Shown here one piece after another: positions 38,301-48,600 of a stretch of DNA of 64,000 nt. The stretch is from Bacteroidales bacterium (GTDB taxonomy: Bacteria; Bacteroidota; Bacteroidia; Bacteroidales; JAIOZK01), in assembly GCA_021740625.1 (NCBI GenBank), contig JAIOZK010000001.1:124001-188000 (forward strand). The letters run 5' to 3'. A model generated the notes under the pieces. The model worked only from the letters and a program-made list of their open reading frames with translations, was not told the DNA's origin and did no database searches. The position numbers were made by a program, and so were the translations under genes. The number at the start of each line of letters is the position of its first letter. The stretch's first letter is position 1.

Positions 38301-39617
38301 GATAAAAACACAAAGGTAATCCTCACTTCAGGAAACATCCCTTATGGTTCTCACCTTTACAAACATGATGGAGATACCGTAAAAAAAGGCGAACTAATTG
38401 CTGACTGGGATCCATACAACGCCCTGATCATTTCTGAAGCAAGTGGTACTCTGGCATTTGAGAATATTGTTGAAGGCCAGACCTATCGCATTGAATCTGA
38501 TGAACAAACCGGTTACTATGAAAAGGTGATCGTGGAGTCCCGCACAAAATCCAAAAATCCGAAGATCCTTGTAAAATCCAAATCGGGTGACACCCTAAAA
38601 ACATATGATATTCCTGTTGGCGCACATATCACAGTTGAAGAGGGACAAAATATCACTGCGGGTGATACGCTTGTCAAGATACCGCGCGCTGTTGGAAAAT
38701 CAGGTGATATCACGGGTGGTTTGCCCAGGGTTACGGAATTGTTCGAAGCAAGGAATCCTTCCGATCCGGCCACGGTTTCAGAGATTGATGGTATCGTTTC
38801 TTTCGGAAAGAAACTGAAACGCGGCAACAGGGAAGTGATCATTACCTCGAAAACAGGCGAAGAGAAAAAATACCTCATCGCTACTTCAAAACAAATCCTG
38901 GCACAGGAGAATGACTATGTGAAAGCAGGTACACCCCTTTCCGAAGGTGCTACCACACCCGCTGACATTCTTGCGATCAAGGGTCCCATGAAGGTGCAGG
39001 AATATATCGTGAACGAGATACAGGAGGTTTACCGCCTGCAGGGTGTGAAGATCAATGATAAACACTTTGAGATCATCGTACGCCAGATGATGCGTAAGGT
39101 AGAAGTGGTTGATCCGGGTGATACCAAATTCCTCGAAGGAGAACTGGTCAACAAAATCGACTTCCAGGAAGAGAATGATGAAATCTTTGGCAAGAAGGTA
39201 ATTACCGATCCGGGCGATTCGGTCAATTACAAATCAGGACAGATCGTGAGTGCCCGCAAGCTGCGTGATGAAAATTCGGTATTGAAGAGGAAAGACAAGA
39301 AGCTGATCGAATCCCGGGAAGCCCAGCCGGCAACCGCCAAACAGGTATTGCAAGGTATTACGAAAGCATCCCTGCAAACCAACAGTTGGATTTCCGCTGC
39401 TTCCTTCCAGGAAACGACCAAGGTGCTCACACAGGCTTCCATACAGGCAAAACGCGATGATCTACTCGGACTGAAAGAGAACGTGATCGTGGGTCATAAG
39501 ATCCCGGCCGGAACAGGTCTCAGGGAATATGACAAAATGATCGTTGGCTCCATGGAAGAATACGAAGCAATGATGTCGGGGAAGACCGAGGATTTCGATA
39601 CACCTGAAGAAGAATAA
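35313..39617 (+). CDS. rpoC: DNA-directed RNA polymerase subunit beta'
   Basis: This 1434-residue protein has the N-terminal zinc finger ([20 protein letters not shown]), the catalytic [12 protein letters not shown] motif, the bridge and trigger region, and the second zinc site around CAKC. It is complete with an ATG start. A terminator-like hairpin precedes it, so its supply may depend on readthrough from rpoB or on an unseen internal promoter. Confidence 0.99.
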   Translation: MAFRKETTINSNFSSITVSLASPELILERSSGEVLKPETINYRTYKPERDGLFCERIFGPVKDWECHCGKYKRIRYKGIVCDRCGVEVTEKKVRRERMGHIQLVVPVAHIWFFRSLPNKIGNLLGLQSKKLESIIYYERYVVINPGIKERDGIKYLDFLTEEEYFDILEALPPENQHLDDSDPDKFIAKMGAEAIHDLLARLDLDKTSFDLRHKANTETSQQRKQEALKRLQVFEAFRDAKTRIENRPEWMIVKVVPVIPPELRPLVPLDGGRFATSDLNDLYRRVIIRNNRLKRLIEIKAPDVIMRNEKRMLQEAVDSLFDNSRKANTVKTESNRPLKSLSDSLKGKQGRFRQNLLGKRVDYSGRSVIVVGPELKLNECGLPKEMASELFKPFIIRKLLERGIVKTVKSAKKIVDRKDPVVWDILESILKGHPVMLNRAPTLHRLGIQAFQPKLIEGKAIQLHPLVCTAFNADFDGDQMAVHVPLGNAAILEAQILMLASHNILNPANGAPITVPSQDMVLGLYYITKARKNTKEHPVRGEGMKFYGPEEAIIAYNEGKVDMHAIVNVMLKVRENGELVKKITETTVGRILFNEVVPIEYGYINQLLTKKALRDIIGDILKRTGTAKTAKFLDDIKEMGYKMAFEGGLSFNLDDVIVPKIKEDLIQQANEEVEEVLANYNMGFITNNERYNQIIDIWTHTNSKLTHALMEKVSKDQQGFNAVYMMLDSGARGSKEQIRQLSGMRGLMAKPQKSGATGGEIIENPILSNFKEGLSVLEYFISTHGARKGLADTALKTADAGYLTRRLVDVAQDVVVSEEDCGTLRGLTTTALKKNEEVVETLYDRILGRTTLHDIYHPQTGELIVKAGEELNEELSQYIEDSPIEAVEIRSGLTCESKQGICAKCYGRNLASGKMVQKGESVGVIAAQSIGEPGTQLTLRTFHVGGTASNIAVLSKIMAKYDGILEIDELRSIDYKNKEGNKFDIVVGRSAEMRILDKNTKVILTSGNIPYGSHLYKHDGDTVKKGELIADWDPYNALIISEASGTLAFENIVEGQTYRIESDEQTGYYEKVIVESRTKSKNPKILVKSKSGDTLKTYDIPVGAHITVEEGQNITAGDTLVKIPRAVGKSGDITGGLPRVTELFEARNPSDPATVSEIDGIVSFGKKLKRGNREVIITSKTGEEKKYLIATSKQILAQENDYVKAGTPLSEGATTPADILAIKGPMKVQEYIVNEIQEVYRLQGVKINDKHFEIIVRQMMRKVEVVDPGDTKFLEGELVNKIDFQEENDEIFGKKVITDPGDSVNYKSGQIVSARKLRDENSVLKRKDKKLIESREAQPATAKQVLQGITKASLQTNSWISAASFQETTKVLTQASIQAKRDDLLGLKENVIVGHKIPAGTGLREYDKMIVGSMEEYEAMMSGKTEDFDTPEEE

Positions 39618-39635
39618 AATATTTTTAAAATAAAT

Positions 39636-39670
39636 CAAATGGCCGTTGCTAAACCAGCAGCAGCCATTTG
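39636..39670 (+). other. Hairpin between rpoC and the DUF3467 gene
   Basis: CAAATGGCCGTTGCT (39636-39650) pairs with AGCAGCAGCCATTTG (39656-39670) with one mismatch. No T tract follows. The left arm holds the ATG of a 13-codon open frame (39639-39680) that ends six bases before the next start, which could be a leader peptide or chance. Confidence 0.5.
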
Positions 39671-39686
39671 CTTAAAATGATAAGTT

Positions 39687-40010
39687 ATGGCAGACAAAAA
39701 AGAAAATAAACAAAAGCAAATCAACATCGAATTAAGCGAAGAGATCGCAGAAGGCATTTATGCCAATCTTGCAATGATCACCCATTCCAACGCCGAATTC
39801 ATCGTTGATTTCATCAAGATGATGCCGGGTATTGCAAAGGCAAAGGTAAAATCACGCATCGTGCTAACACCACAACACGCGAAAAGATTATTACGTGCCC
39901 TGCAGGACAACATACAGAAGTATGAAAAAATGCACGGAGAGATCAAAGAGCCGACGCCGGGAGAAGGCATGCCGCCGATGAATTTCGGGGGGCCGACGGC
40001 ACAGGCATAA
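39687..40010 (+). CDS. DUF3467 domain protein
   Basis: This 107-residue protein has the DUF3467 pattern (INIELSEEIAEGIYANLAMI, NAEFIVDFIKMMPG, VLTPQHAKRLLRALQDNI) and a Pro/Gly-rich tail. It resembles proteins found directly after rpoC in other Bacteroidota. The role is unknown; its place suggests a link to the transcription machinery. An intrinsic terminator follows at 40042. Confidence 0.85.
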   Translation: MADKKENKQKQINIELSEEIAEGIYANLAMITHSNAEFIVDFIKMMPGIAKAKVKSRIVLTPQHAKRLLRALQDNIQKYEKMHGEIKEPTPGEGMPPMNFGGPTAQA

Positions 40011-40041
40011 GAATTTTGAGTTTTGAATTTTAAGTTATTGA

Positions 40042-40072
40042 ACAGCTTTCTGAGTAGGAGGCTGTTTTTTTT
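40042..40072 (+). terminator. Intrinsic terminator after the DUF3467 gene
   Basis: ACAGC-x-TTC and GGA-x-GCTGT form a short stem followed by eight Ts. It would end the long rplK-rpoC transcript. Confidence 0.65.
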
Positions 40073-40585
40073 ATCTGACAATATATTAATCTGTACTTCC
40101 ATAACCACCAGGCTTACTGGAATCAAAAACCAAATAACTCTCATCCGGAGAAATGTATGGATGACTGACCGGCATATTTCATTTTATTTATCACTGTATC
40201 GGCTGTCGCTATAGTTTTTCGGCTCTTGAAACATAGTCTAATTGTTATTTCATTGTTTTTTCATTCAACCTGTCTGCTGCAATTATTCGATTGGTATAAG
40301 AATTTATTGTCAGTCTAAGATTTCTATAATTGTTGTTAATGTATATATTTTTTCCTGTTTTATGAAATTTTGCTTTGTCCGTTTCTATGTTAGAATTACG
40401 ATGTTGAATAAGCCCTCTTGGTACAGATTTTTGCTTTCCTCACTTCAAAACACCTTCCCAAAAACAACCAAAAGCGTCGTAAAGTACATAGCAAGGGTAT
40501 GGATTTAGTTCAACCGGGAATACTCGCTGGGCACTGCATGCCGCTCATATTCCTATGTATTACCAAACGTATTTCTTATTTTTTT
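40073..40585. other. Non-coding spacer
   Basis: This is AT-rich sequence with no recognisable gene, RNA or promoter. Open frames here are short and have no family features. Confidence 0.5.
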
Positions 40586-40783
40586 ATCACTACTGTCCGG
40601 GTAAAAGCCCAGAGACTCCTCGCTTTCGCTCGGAGTGACAGTTTTTCAAGTATTTGGGAAGGGAGAGGGGGTACACTGGCGGCTTTGCCGCCAGTGTACC
40701 CCCTCTCCCTTCAGATATCCCAAATTACCATTCATCCCGAGCGAAGGCGAGGAATCTCCATAAATTACCCGGACACTAATGAT
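40586..40783. repeat. Nested palindromic element, about 198 bp
   Basis: The outer arms TGTCCGGGTAA (40594-40604) and TTACCCGGACA (40765-40775) are exact inverted repeats, extended imperfectly to 40586 and 40783. A second pair (about 40610-40641 and 40730-40759) holds CTCGC-TTCGCTCGG and its inverse. The core is a perfect 26-bp inverted repeat (40658-40683 and 40687-40712) around a TTT loop. No transposase is present. It may be a MITE- or REP-like element or a very stable transcript end. Confidence 0.85.
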
Positions 40784-40829
40784 ATAAAATTTTGAAATTT
40801 GAAATTCTTCGTGGGGGGCGGTTGTTTAT

Positions 40830-41621
40830 TTATCGGTTAAGCAATGCTTCAATTTTCGGATCGAAATCATAATATCCTTTTCGCTTTGCTTTCCTGAAAT
40901 ATCGAAGTGCTTTCTTTTCATTTGCATCTTCTTTATTTAACAGTACCAAACCATAGTAGTAGTTAAAATCAGGACGTTGCTTGAATTCGTCTTTAATCAA
41001 ATCGAAAGCTTTTAATGCGGTTTTATAATCTTTTAAATGGCAGTAAATTTTACCCTGTAACAATAGGCTGTAAGAATTACCGTCAGCTCCTTCCAGATGA
41101 CCTTCGATGTATTCCATCTGCATGGTGATTTTCTTGGCGCTATCCAGCAGATTTAACTTGATCAGTGATTCAGCCAGTAAAAACTGCCAGAGTGTTCCCC
41201 TCGGTTGCAACCTGCTCAGACTATCGTAATAATTTGCCGCTTTGTGATATTCCCCAGTTCTGAAAAGCAAAAAACCTTTCTGCTTAACCAGCCAGGGATC
41301 GAGGGCATTCAGGTCAAGTGCAAGATTCACCTGTTCCAAGGCTTTATCAAACTCCTGATTCTTCTTATAGGATTGAATCAATCCAAAATACGCATCACAG
41401 AAGTATTTATCCCTTGCAATGGCTCCTTTGAAATAAGCAATGGATGCCGGTACATTTTTATAAAAATTATCAACTGCCTTGCGATAATAATCCCGTGCGA
41501 TCTCATCTTTTGAATGACATTTATAACCTTCATAGGGAATGATAATCGGGATCAGGAACTGGGCCGGCAAATTAATGCTTATCAAAACCAATAGAAGGAA
41601 AAAATAATGTTTAGTTTTCAT
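40830..41621 (-). CDS. Exported TPR protein
   Basis: This 263-residue protein has an N-terminal signal peptide (MKTKHYFFLLLVLISINLPA) and about five TPR-like helix pairs (AYFGLIQSYKKNQEFDKALE, KGFLLFRTGEYHKAANYYDS). TPRs mediate protein contacts; no enzymatic domain is present. Its context (a palindromic element, a broken gene) gives no functional clue. Confidence 0.8.
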   Translation of the reverse strand: MKTKHYFFLLLVLISINLPAQFLIPIIIPYEGYKCHSKDEIARDYYRKAVDNFYKNVPASIAYFKGAIARDKYFCDAYFGLIQSYKKNQEFDKALEQVNLALDLNALDPWLVKQKGFLLFRTGEYHKAANYYDSLSRLQPRGTLWQFLLAESLIKLNLLDSAKKITMQMEYIEGHLEGADGNSYSLLLQGKIYCHLKDYKTALKAFDLIKDEFKQRPDFNYYYGLVLLNKEDANEKKALRYFRKAKRKGYYDFDPKIEALLNR

Positions 41622-41639
41622 ATTATCATCAAAAAATGG

Positions 41640-41828
41640 TTACTTCCTCAATGTAAATCCCACAGGAACTTTCAAAGTATCCGAATCGTACATATTCAGA
41701 TACAATTAGATATCTTCTTTTTGGCCCGGGTAAGTGGTCTTATACATACCCACATTGGATGAATACCTGCCTGCATCCCATGAGCCAAGCAACAATATCA
41801 GAAAAAGTTGGATAAAACTGTACTTCAT
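41640..41828 (-). pseudogene. Small exported protein gene with in-frame stop
   Basis: From the ATG at 41828 the frame reads a signal-like MKYSFIQLFLILLLGSWDAG, runs 40 codons to a TAA at 41706-41708, then continues in frame for 21 codons (LYLNMYDSDTLKVPVGFTLR) to a second stop. The sensible sequence after the stop suggests a recent nonsense mutation in a gene of about 62 codons, or the remnant of a larger one. No family is recognised. Confidence 0.4.
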
Positions 41829-41950
41829 GATAATGGTTTTGGCTATGATGGATAAATTTATAAAGAATTATATACCCATGAAGAAAATATGTAATTTATC
41901 AGGATTATAAATAGGCGGGGCCACTTTGCAAGCATAACTGGCATCCAATA

Positions 41951-41983
41951 GACGAGAGCCTCACTGTAAGTGAGACCCTCGTC
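41951..41983. repeat. Imperfect hairpin of the CGAGAGCCT family
   Basis: GACGAGAGCCTCACT (41951-41965) pairs with AGTGAGACCCTCGTC (41969-41983) with two mismatches. A related hairpin occurs at 61638-61672. On the plus strand it is followed by TTTTCC, but no plus-strand gene precedes it. Confidence 0.55.
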
Positions 41984-42028
41984 TTTTCCTGCTGGCTGTA
42001 ATTCACCAACTCTTAAGTTAATACCATT

Positions 42029-42181
42029 CTTAGCGCCTTCGCGCCTCAGCGGTTAAACAACTTCGCGCCTCCCAAAACAATTCCTTAGCGCCTTCGCGCC
42101 TTTGCGGTTAAACAACTTCGCGCCTCCCAAAACAATTTCTTAGCGCCTTCGCGCCTTTGCGGTTTTATTTCTTAGCGCCTT
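42029..42181. repeat. 55-bp tandem repeat array abutting the S41 gene
   Basis: Units starting with CTTAGCGCCTTCGCGCC begin at 42029, 42084 and 42139 (period 55), with a shortened third unit and a fragment at 42171 that ends at the stop codon of the S41 gene. Units one and two are nearly identical. The rest of the gap back to 41829 holds no gene. Confidence 0.9.
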
Positions 42182-45100
42182 TTACTTTGTTTTATCGGGA
42201 AATGACGGCTTCTCCGGCAACTCCTCGTAATCCTCCAGTTCTTTCAGGGCAACTTCAATGGCCTTGTTGAGTTGCTCATCTTCGCCCATGTATTCTTTGT
42301 AGGGATCATTGTCGATCTCTATATCGGGATCTACGCCATAGCCTTCGATCACCCATTTTTCGCCGGCCAGGTCGTAAGGTGCAAATTCGGGCTTACGCAA
42401 GTCGCCACCATCGATAAAAGGCAGTGAGCCACGAATACCCACAACACCGCCCCAGGATCTTACACCGATCACCGGACCAATTTCAAGTTGTTTGAACTGA
42501 TAGGGAAACAGATCACCATCGGAGGCAGAATAGCGGTCGATTAGCAAAACTTTAGGCCCCACGTGGATTTGAGCTGGCCGTGTGGTTATGCTTTTAATAT
42601 TTCTTGCTGTTCCCAGCATTACCAGTTCGCGGTTGAGGCGCTCGATGATCATAGGCGATACATTGCCACCACCATTGCCCCTGTCATCGATGATCAGAGC
42701 TTTCTTGCTTAACTGAGGGTAGAAATATTTCACAAACTCATTCAAACCACCTGGGCCCATATCCGGGATATGGAGATATCCAACCTGTCCGTCGGTTGCT
42801 TCATTTACCTTTTTGATGTTGTTGCGCACCCAGGTAAAATAGTATAATTGAGACTCATCATCGGTTGGAATCACCAGGACTTTATGAGCGCCTTCCTCTT
42901 TGGGTTTGTCATTTACCGCAAGTTCAACCTGCTTGCCAGCCGTATTGATCAGACTAAGATAAATGTTTTCCATGTCATTGGTCGGTTCCCCGTTCACAGC
43001 GATGATGTAGTCACCTTCTTCCACATCAACACCCACTTCTGTAAGGGGCGACCTCCCTTTGCTGGTCCAGTTTTCGCCTTTCAAAATCTTATCAATCTTA
43101 TAATATCCTGATTTATCTCTTGATAATTCGGCTCCCAGCAAACCAGTCTTGATCCGTTCGGGTTTTGTTTTATCACCACCACTCACGTAGGCATGACCAA
43201 CATTCAATTCTCCGATCATTTCCCCAATGATGTAATTCAGATCATCCCGGTTTCTTACATATTTAACCAGTGGCTTGTATTTGTCATGAATAGCATCCCA
43301 ATCCTGTCCATGCATATTATCTGCATAAAAGAAATCACCCATCTGCCGCCAGGCCTCATCAAAGATCTGTTGCCATTCGGCCTGCATTTCAACCCATACC
43401 TTCATGTTGGAAAGATCAAGGTAATCTTCGATTTTCAAAGGAGAAGTGGGTAGATTTGTTATGGCATATTTACCACCACCTTTTGAGATCAGGATCTTGT
43501 TCTGATCGGCAGAAATAATATAATTCCCGAAATCACCAAGTTTGGTTTCCTTTTCCTTTTCCATATCATAGAGATAAAAACCTATCTTAGCCTTTTTGGA
43601 GGAATAACGCACGTAATATACCTTATCCCCGATGGCATGAATGGAACGGTAATTTCCCGCGCTTGCAGGTATATGGATAATACGATCCATGATCCCGTCA
43701 AAGTCAATCTTTACATCCTCATCTTTGCCACCGTCTTTTTCAGCATCTCTCTTTTCATCCTCTTCTCCAACCTGCTCAATTTCCACCTGATCATTTTCAG
43801 GGGCCAGAGGTGATGGCGTATCTTTCTGCAGTGTCAGGAAATAAATCCCTTCCATATCCTGGTAGGCATGATTCCATTCCGTACGACTGTATATTGGATT
43901 GAAATCCCTGGAAGAGGCAAAGAAGAGATATTTTCCATCCGAGCTAAAGGAAGAAGAACCGGCATCGTACCAATCGCCGGTCACAGCATGATTTTCATTG
44001 TCCTCCAGGCCATAGATATAAACTTTCGACGAAGCCTTGTTCCTGGGGAGTGTATAAGTAATCCATTTGCTGTCGGGTGACCAGGCATAACTCCTGATTT
44101 CCCAGGCTTCGGCCTGTGTTACTTCCGTAATCTGCTTTGTTTCAATGTCGATGAAACGCAACCGCAATTCCTTGTCACTCCAGAGCAGTTTCTTGCTGTC
44201 GGGCGACCAGATCGGGTTGTATTCATATGTATTGCTACCCTCTGTCAACTGCACGGGGGATTCACTTCCATCCTGTTTAATGATGTAAAGTTCGTCTTCT
44301 CCACTCATGTCAGAAATAAACGAAAGATATTTTCCATCAGGCGACCACTCAACATTCCTGTCGTGTGCTCCCGGACTCTGGGTCAGGTTTACAGTGATGC
44401 CATTCTCTGCTGGAACGGTAAACACATCACCCCTGGCTGTAAAAGCAGCTCTTTTACCCTTGGGTGAGATCGCATAGGAAGTGATCTTTTTGCTTGCATC
44501 CTTCATCTGGTCGCGAGCCAGAATGAAGTCATTGGCAATTTTCACTTCAATTTTGTTGATCTCACCGCTGTTCAGATCATAGTAATAAAGATAGCCCCCG
44601 TTTTCATAAACAATGGCATCCTTGCCCAGGGAAGGGAACTTGATGTCATATTCTGTATAATCAGTGATCTTTTCTGTTTCGTCGGTTTTAAGATCATATG
44701 CGAATAGGTTCATGGTACGGTCGCGATCCGACAGAAAATAGATCTTATCGCCATGCCACATTGGAAAAATGTCCTGTGCTTCGGTATTGGTAATATTCCG
44801 GGATTCTTTTGTATTAAAGTCGAAGATCCAGATATCATCGGCCATACCACCCCGGTAATATTTCCAGGTTCTGAATTCACGAAACACCCGGTTATAGGCT
44901 ACTTTATCCTGATCGGGTGAAAAGCTGCACCATCCACCAACTGCAAAAGGCAATTGTTCGGGCAGTCCACCTTCCTTTGAAATTTCAAAAAGATGACCTT
45001 TGAATGCATTGAAACTTTTCATGCGGGAACGAAAAACAATCTGATCATCATTCTTCCAGGTCATCACGATATTATTCGGTCCCATGCGATCGGAAATATC

Positions 45101-45433
45101 ATCGCGCCCGAGGGTTGCTGTATAGGTAAGACGCTTGGGAATGCCGCCTTCTGATGGGATAAGATAAACCTCGGTATTTCCATCATACTGACCGGTAAAG
45201 GCAATATTGCCCCCATCTGGTGAAAAACGGGCAAAAGCTTCATAACCTTCGTCATTTGTAAGCTTCCGGGCAATCCCCCCGTCTTTTTCAACTGTATAAA
45301 GATCTCCGGCAAAGCTGAACACTACCTGTCCGCCATGGATGGCCGGGAATCTCATCAATCTTGCTTCCTCCTGTCCTCTGCTGCTCATCATTCCTGCAGC
45401 CAAGAACATTACTAATAAAATCCAATTTCTCAT
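42182..45433 (-). CDS. Tricorn-like S41 family peptidase
   Basis: This 1083-residue protein has a signal peptide (ending near SRGQ). An N-terminal beta-propeller follows (repeated FSPDGGNIAFTG, WSPDGKYLSFISD and WSPDSKKLLW blades), then an acidic linker, a PDZ-like domain (GDYIIAVNGEPTNDMENI) and the S41 catalytic domain. Likely active residues are the His of LNVGHAYVSGG and the Ser of RYSASDGD, with the oxyanion loop RGNGGGN. Tricorn-type proteases degrade peptides; the signal peptide places this one in the periplasm or outside. A TACTTTTG box (complement of 45498-45505) may be its promoter. Confidence 0.9.
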   Translation of the reverse strand: MRNWILLVMFLAAGMMSSRGQEEARLMRFPAIHGGQVVFSFAGDLYTVEKDGGIARKLTNDEGYEAFARFSPDGGNIAFTGQYDGNTEVYLIPSEGGIPKRLTYTATLGRDDISDRMGPNNIVMTWKNDDQIVFRSRMKSFNAFKGHLFEISKEGGLPEQLPFAVGGWCSFSPDQDKVAYNRVFREFRTWKYYRGGMADDIWIFDFNTKESRNITNTEAQDIFPMWHGDKIYFLSDRDRTMNLFAYDLKTDETEKITDYTEYDIKFPSLGKDAIVYENGGYLYYYDLNSGEINKIEVKIANDFILARDQMKDASKKITSYAISPKGKRAAFTARGDVFTVPAENGITVNLTQSPGAHDRNVEWSPDGKYLSFISDMSGEDELYIIKQDGSESPVQLTEGSNTYEYNPIWSPDSKKLLWSDKELRLRFIDIETKQITEVTQAEAWEIRSYAWSPDSKWITYTLPRNKASSKVYIYGLEDNENHAVTGDWYDAGSSSFSSDGKYLFFASSRDFNPIYSRTEWNHAYQDMEGIYFLTLQKDTPSPLAPENDQVEIEQVGEEDEKRDAEKDGGKDEDVKIDFDGIMDRIIHIPASAGNYRSIHAIGDKVYYVRYSSKKAKIGFYLYDMEKEKETKLGDFGNYIISADQNKILISKGGGKYAITNLPTSPLKIEDYLDLSNMKVWVEMQAEWQQIFDEAWRQMGDFFYADNMHGQDWDAIHDKYKPLVKYVRNRDDLNYIIGEMIGELNVGHAYVSGGDKTKPERIKTGLLGAELSRDKSGYYKIDKILKGENWTSKGRSPLTEVGVDVEEGDYIIAVNGEPTNDMENIYLSLINTAGKQVELAVNDKPKEEGAHKVLVIPTDDESQLYYFTWVRNNIKKVNEATDGQVGYLHIPDMGPGGLNEFVKYFYPQLSKKALIIDDRGNGGGNVSPMIIERLNRELVMLGTARNIKSITTRPAQIHVGPKVLLIDRYSASDGDLFPYQFKQLEIGPVIGVRSWGGVVGIRGSLPFIDGGDLRKPEFAPYDLAGEKWVIEGYGVDPDIEIDNDPYKEYMGEDEQLNKAIEVALKELEDYEELPEKPSFPDKTK

Positions 45434-45588
45434 ATCAATAAGTTTTTGTTAATTGATTTCTGCTTAAGCATGAAATATGCCATCGATGTAAGTCTTTCAA
45501 AAGTAATATTTTATGTTTATTCAATCTCATCGGTTTTTACGAAAACGTACGCCAGCGTTCATATTCGAACACAATTTATAAACCGGAT

Positions 45589-45654
45589 ACTGCAACTGCA
45601 ACTGCTACTGCTACTGCCACTGCCACTGCCACTGCAACTGCAAATGCAACTGTC
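45589..45654. repeat. Hexanucleotide ACTGCN tandem repeat
   Basis: Eleven 6-base units run without interruption; nine are exact ACTGCN (ACTGCA, ACTGCT, ACTGCC) and the last two carry one change each. The array lies 17 bases beyond the stop codon of the helicase-nuclease gene. Confidence 0.9.
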
Positions 45655-45671
45655 GAATGCCGACTATCAAC

Positions 45672-48600
45672 TCAAACCTCAACCACCTCATTTTCTTCAC
45701 CAACATAAACCAGTACAGTTTTTACATTTTGGTAGCCCATATCTTTCAGGATCGAGGCATACTGTTTAATTTGACTTATATGTTTCTTCTGCTGCTGACC
45801 GGTTTTATAATCCAGGATAATGGTTTCAGAATCCTTGAATACAACACGATCGGGGCGATATGATTTTCCATCGGGCAACATGATTTCCTTCTCCGCATAA
45901 ATTATGCTATCTTTTTCAAAATAAGGTTTTAATTCCGGGCTCTCCAATAGCTTGTTCAAATATTGATTCAGATCAGATCTTTCCAAGTCGTTGATCATTC
46001 CCCTGAATTTAAATTCATCCAGAACACTGTCCAGGTCATTTTTGGTATGAATGCGTGAGAGAACCAGATGTACCATTTTACCGTACTCTCTCTTTTTATC
46101 AAAATTTTCAACATCCCATTGATCGGGAGCTGCTGTAGAAAGTAAAAGACGTTCCCGCCAATCGTATGAATGAAAATCCTGCAATTCATTCAATACATTT
46201 ATCTGATCAGTCTTCCGGGACTTTGGTACCTTTTTCCCGAATTCAAACTCATTTTGGTTATTGTCGATTAATTTATGATCTGTTAAAAAAAGTGTTATCA
46301 GTTTTGGAATTGAATTGATCTCATTTTTTTTATCGGGAGCATGCTCAGAGAAAAGGTAAAGCCTGTCACTTGCCCTCGTCATGGCGACATAAACCAGGTT
46401 CAACAGATCAAGCAGGGACTTGTTCATTTCTTCCTCGTAGAGCTCCCTGAAATCGGTTTGCATTAGTTTTTTCGAAACTGGCAGATATGCCACACTAAGT
46501 TTGTCTGCAACAACTGGTTTAAGATCCACCCACATACTGTTAAGAGAGGATTTGAGATGATTGTTGGCAAATGGATAGACAACAACAGGGAATTCCAGTC
46601 CTTTGGCTTTATGAATCGTCAAAACCCTGATTGCATCCATGTTTTCCGGCATCACAATGGTAAGTTTGCTTTTTTTCTCCTCCCACCATTCCAGGAAATT
46701 GTCAAATCCTGGATTGTTCTTTCGTGAAAAATCAAATACCGCATCCAGGAAAAATTGTATGAAGGGATCCGGCTTTTCATCAAAGCCGAAAATGCGGATC
46801 AGCTCTTCGCAAAGATCGTAAATTGATAAACTTCTCAAATAATCCTTGCTAAATCCGTACCCCCATTCCTTCAAAAGACCCATCAGATTTTTATGCATAT
46901 CCAATTCCTGATCAGAAAGATCCCCTTTTGACTCCTTATCGTTCAACCCAAAAAGCACATTGTTTTCGATCATCCCTGATCTCATCAATTGCAGAAAGGT
47001 CGCGATATGCACTTCATTCAGCCTGGCTTCCGGATCCTGAAGGTATTTGATCAAAGAAACAAGAAAATTGAGATGGGGAGAATTTCCCAACAAAAGCGAT
47101 TCGGAGGAAACCACAGGAAACTCCTTTTCCAGGAGAAAAGCTGCTGCAATTCCTGCTTCATGATTGCTTCGGCAAATCACGGCAATGTCACGCAAAGCAA
47201 AATCATCCCGCAATGCATCTTTCACGGCTGATAGCAGTTGATTCAGGTTAAATTCCTCAAAATTTTCTTTGGCATTTTTTTTGTCAAATAGACAAATTTT
47301 TACATATCCTCTTTTCTCGTATTGGCCGGCAGCCTGTACATGTTTTTCGTAAATCCGCTGATAAGACTCTGCCAGCGATTTTGCAGCAGATTCAAAAAAA
47401 TCATTGTTGAACTCAATGATATCCCGCGCCGACCTGAAATTGTGATCCAGCACATATTCTTTATAATTTCTTTTGAGCATGGATTCACGCTCCCTGACCA
47501 AAGGATTTTCAGCGGCACCTGGAATTTCGGGCAACACAGCAAATTGTTTCACATCTCCGTTCCTGAAACGGTAAATAGCCTGTTTACCATCACCCACCAC
47601 AAGGTTAAAATTATCCATGGCCAGTGAGTTCTCCAGCAGTGGCAAAATATTTTGCCATTGCAGTACTGAAGTATCCTGAAATTCATCTATGAGAAAATAT
47701 TTATACTTTTCTCCAAGTCTCTCATAAATGAATGGTACCGGTTCGTTCAGCACAATCTCAGCAATCCGTCGGTTGAACTCGGAAATATGCAGGATGTTAT
47801 TGCTTTGCCTGACCTCGTCCATCCAGAAGGATATTTCGTTTAATACAGCCAGGGGATAAATATTGTTATACAAGATTTTAAACAATTGATACTTTGGATT
47901 TTCCCGCTCAATCTTTTCCACTATCTTATGGTATGCCTGGCTGAGGTCTGCTTGAATTGCATCTATAATTTCTTTCTCAGCAACGGTTGTTTTTCCTGAA
48001 GTCCATTTCCCATTAGCTATGGTTTTTGCTGCATGGCTGTTCGGCTCTAGTTTTGAAAAATCTCCATGCGCAATGCGGTCAAAATACGAATAGATACCAT
48101 TTTTACCGTAGTGGAATGCTTCCGGCCTGATCCGTTTTTTTTGTATAATCGTCATACACTGAGCTGCAATGCTTTGCAGTTCATTTTCAAAACTTGCGTT
48201 AAAGGCTCTTAGTTGATCATGAACATGTATAAAATCATCCCTGGAAAGTTGTTTTAATTTCCGGATATGCAATTGCCCATCTTCCTTCAAGAGTGAACTG
48301 GCAAAGGACCTTAGTTCCCTGTCAATGTTCCAGCTTTTTTCCTGCTCCACTTTGTCCATGGTATAACTTAACAGTATTCTGGTAAGCTTTTCGTCAGATC
48401 CAATCGTACTGATCATAAGATCTACGGCACGTGCAATCAGTTCATCTTCTTCCAGTTCCACCTCAAAATTCAGGGGGAGATAAAGATCGTGGGCAAATGT
48501 TCTAACAACACGATGGACGAAGCTATCAATGGTCCCTATAGCAAACTCGCTGTAGTTGTGGAGAATGAGACCCAGTACATTCTGTGCGCGCTGCGCAATT

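Noticed and set aside
38730-38750. GGGTTACGGAAT inside rpoC
   Set aside because: It is coding sequence with the wrong spacing between blocks.
40418-40795. Plus-strand open frame over the palindromic element
   Set aside because: It runs through inverted-repeat arms and has no recognisable domain.
42029-42181. CRISPR array
   Set aside because: The repeats are contiguous 55-bp units without spacers and no cas genes are present.
45446-45769. Plus-strand open frame rich in Leu, Pro and Gln
   Set aside because: It is produced by the hexanucleotide repeat and overlaps the helicase-nuclease gene; no protein features.
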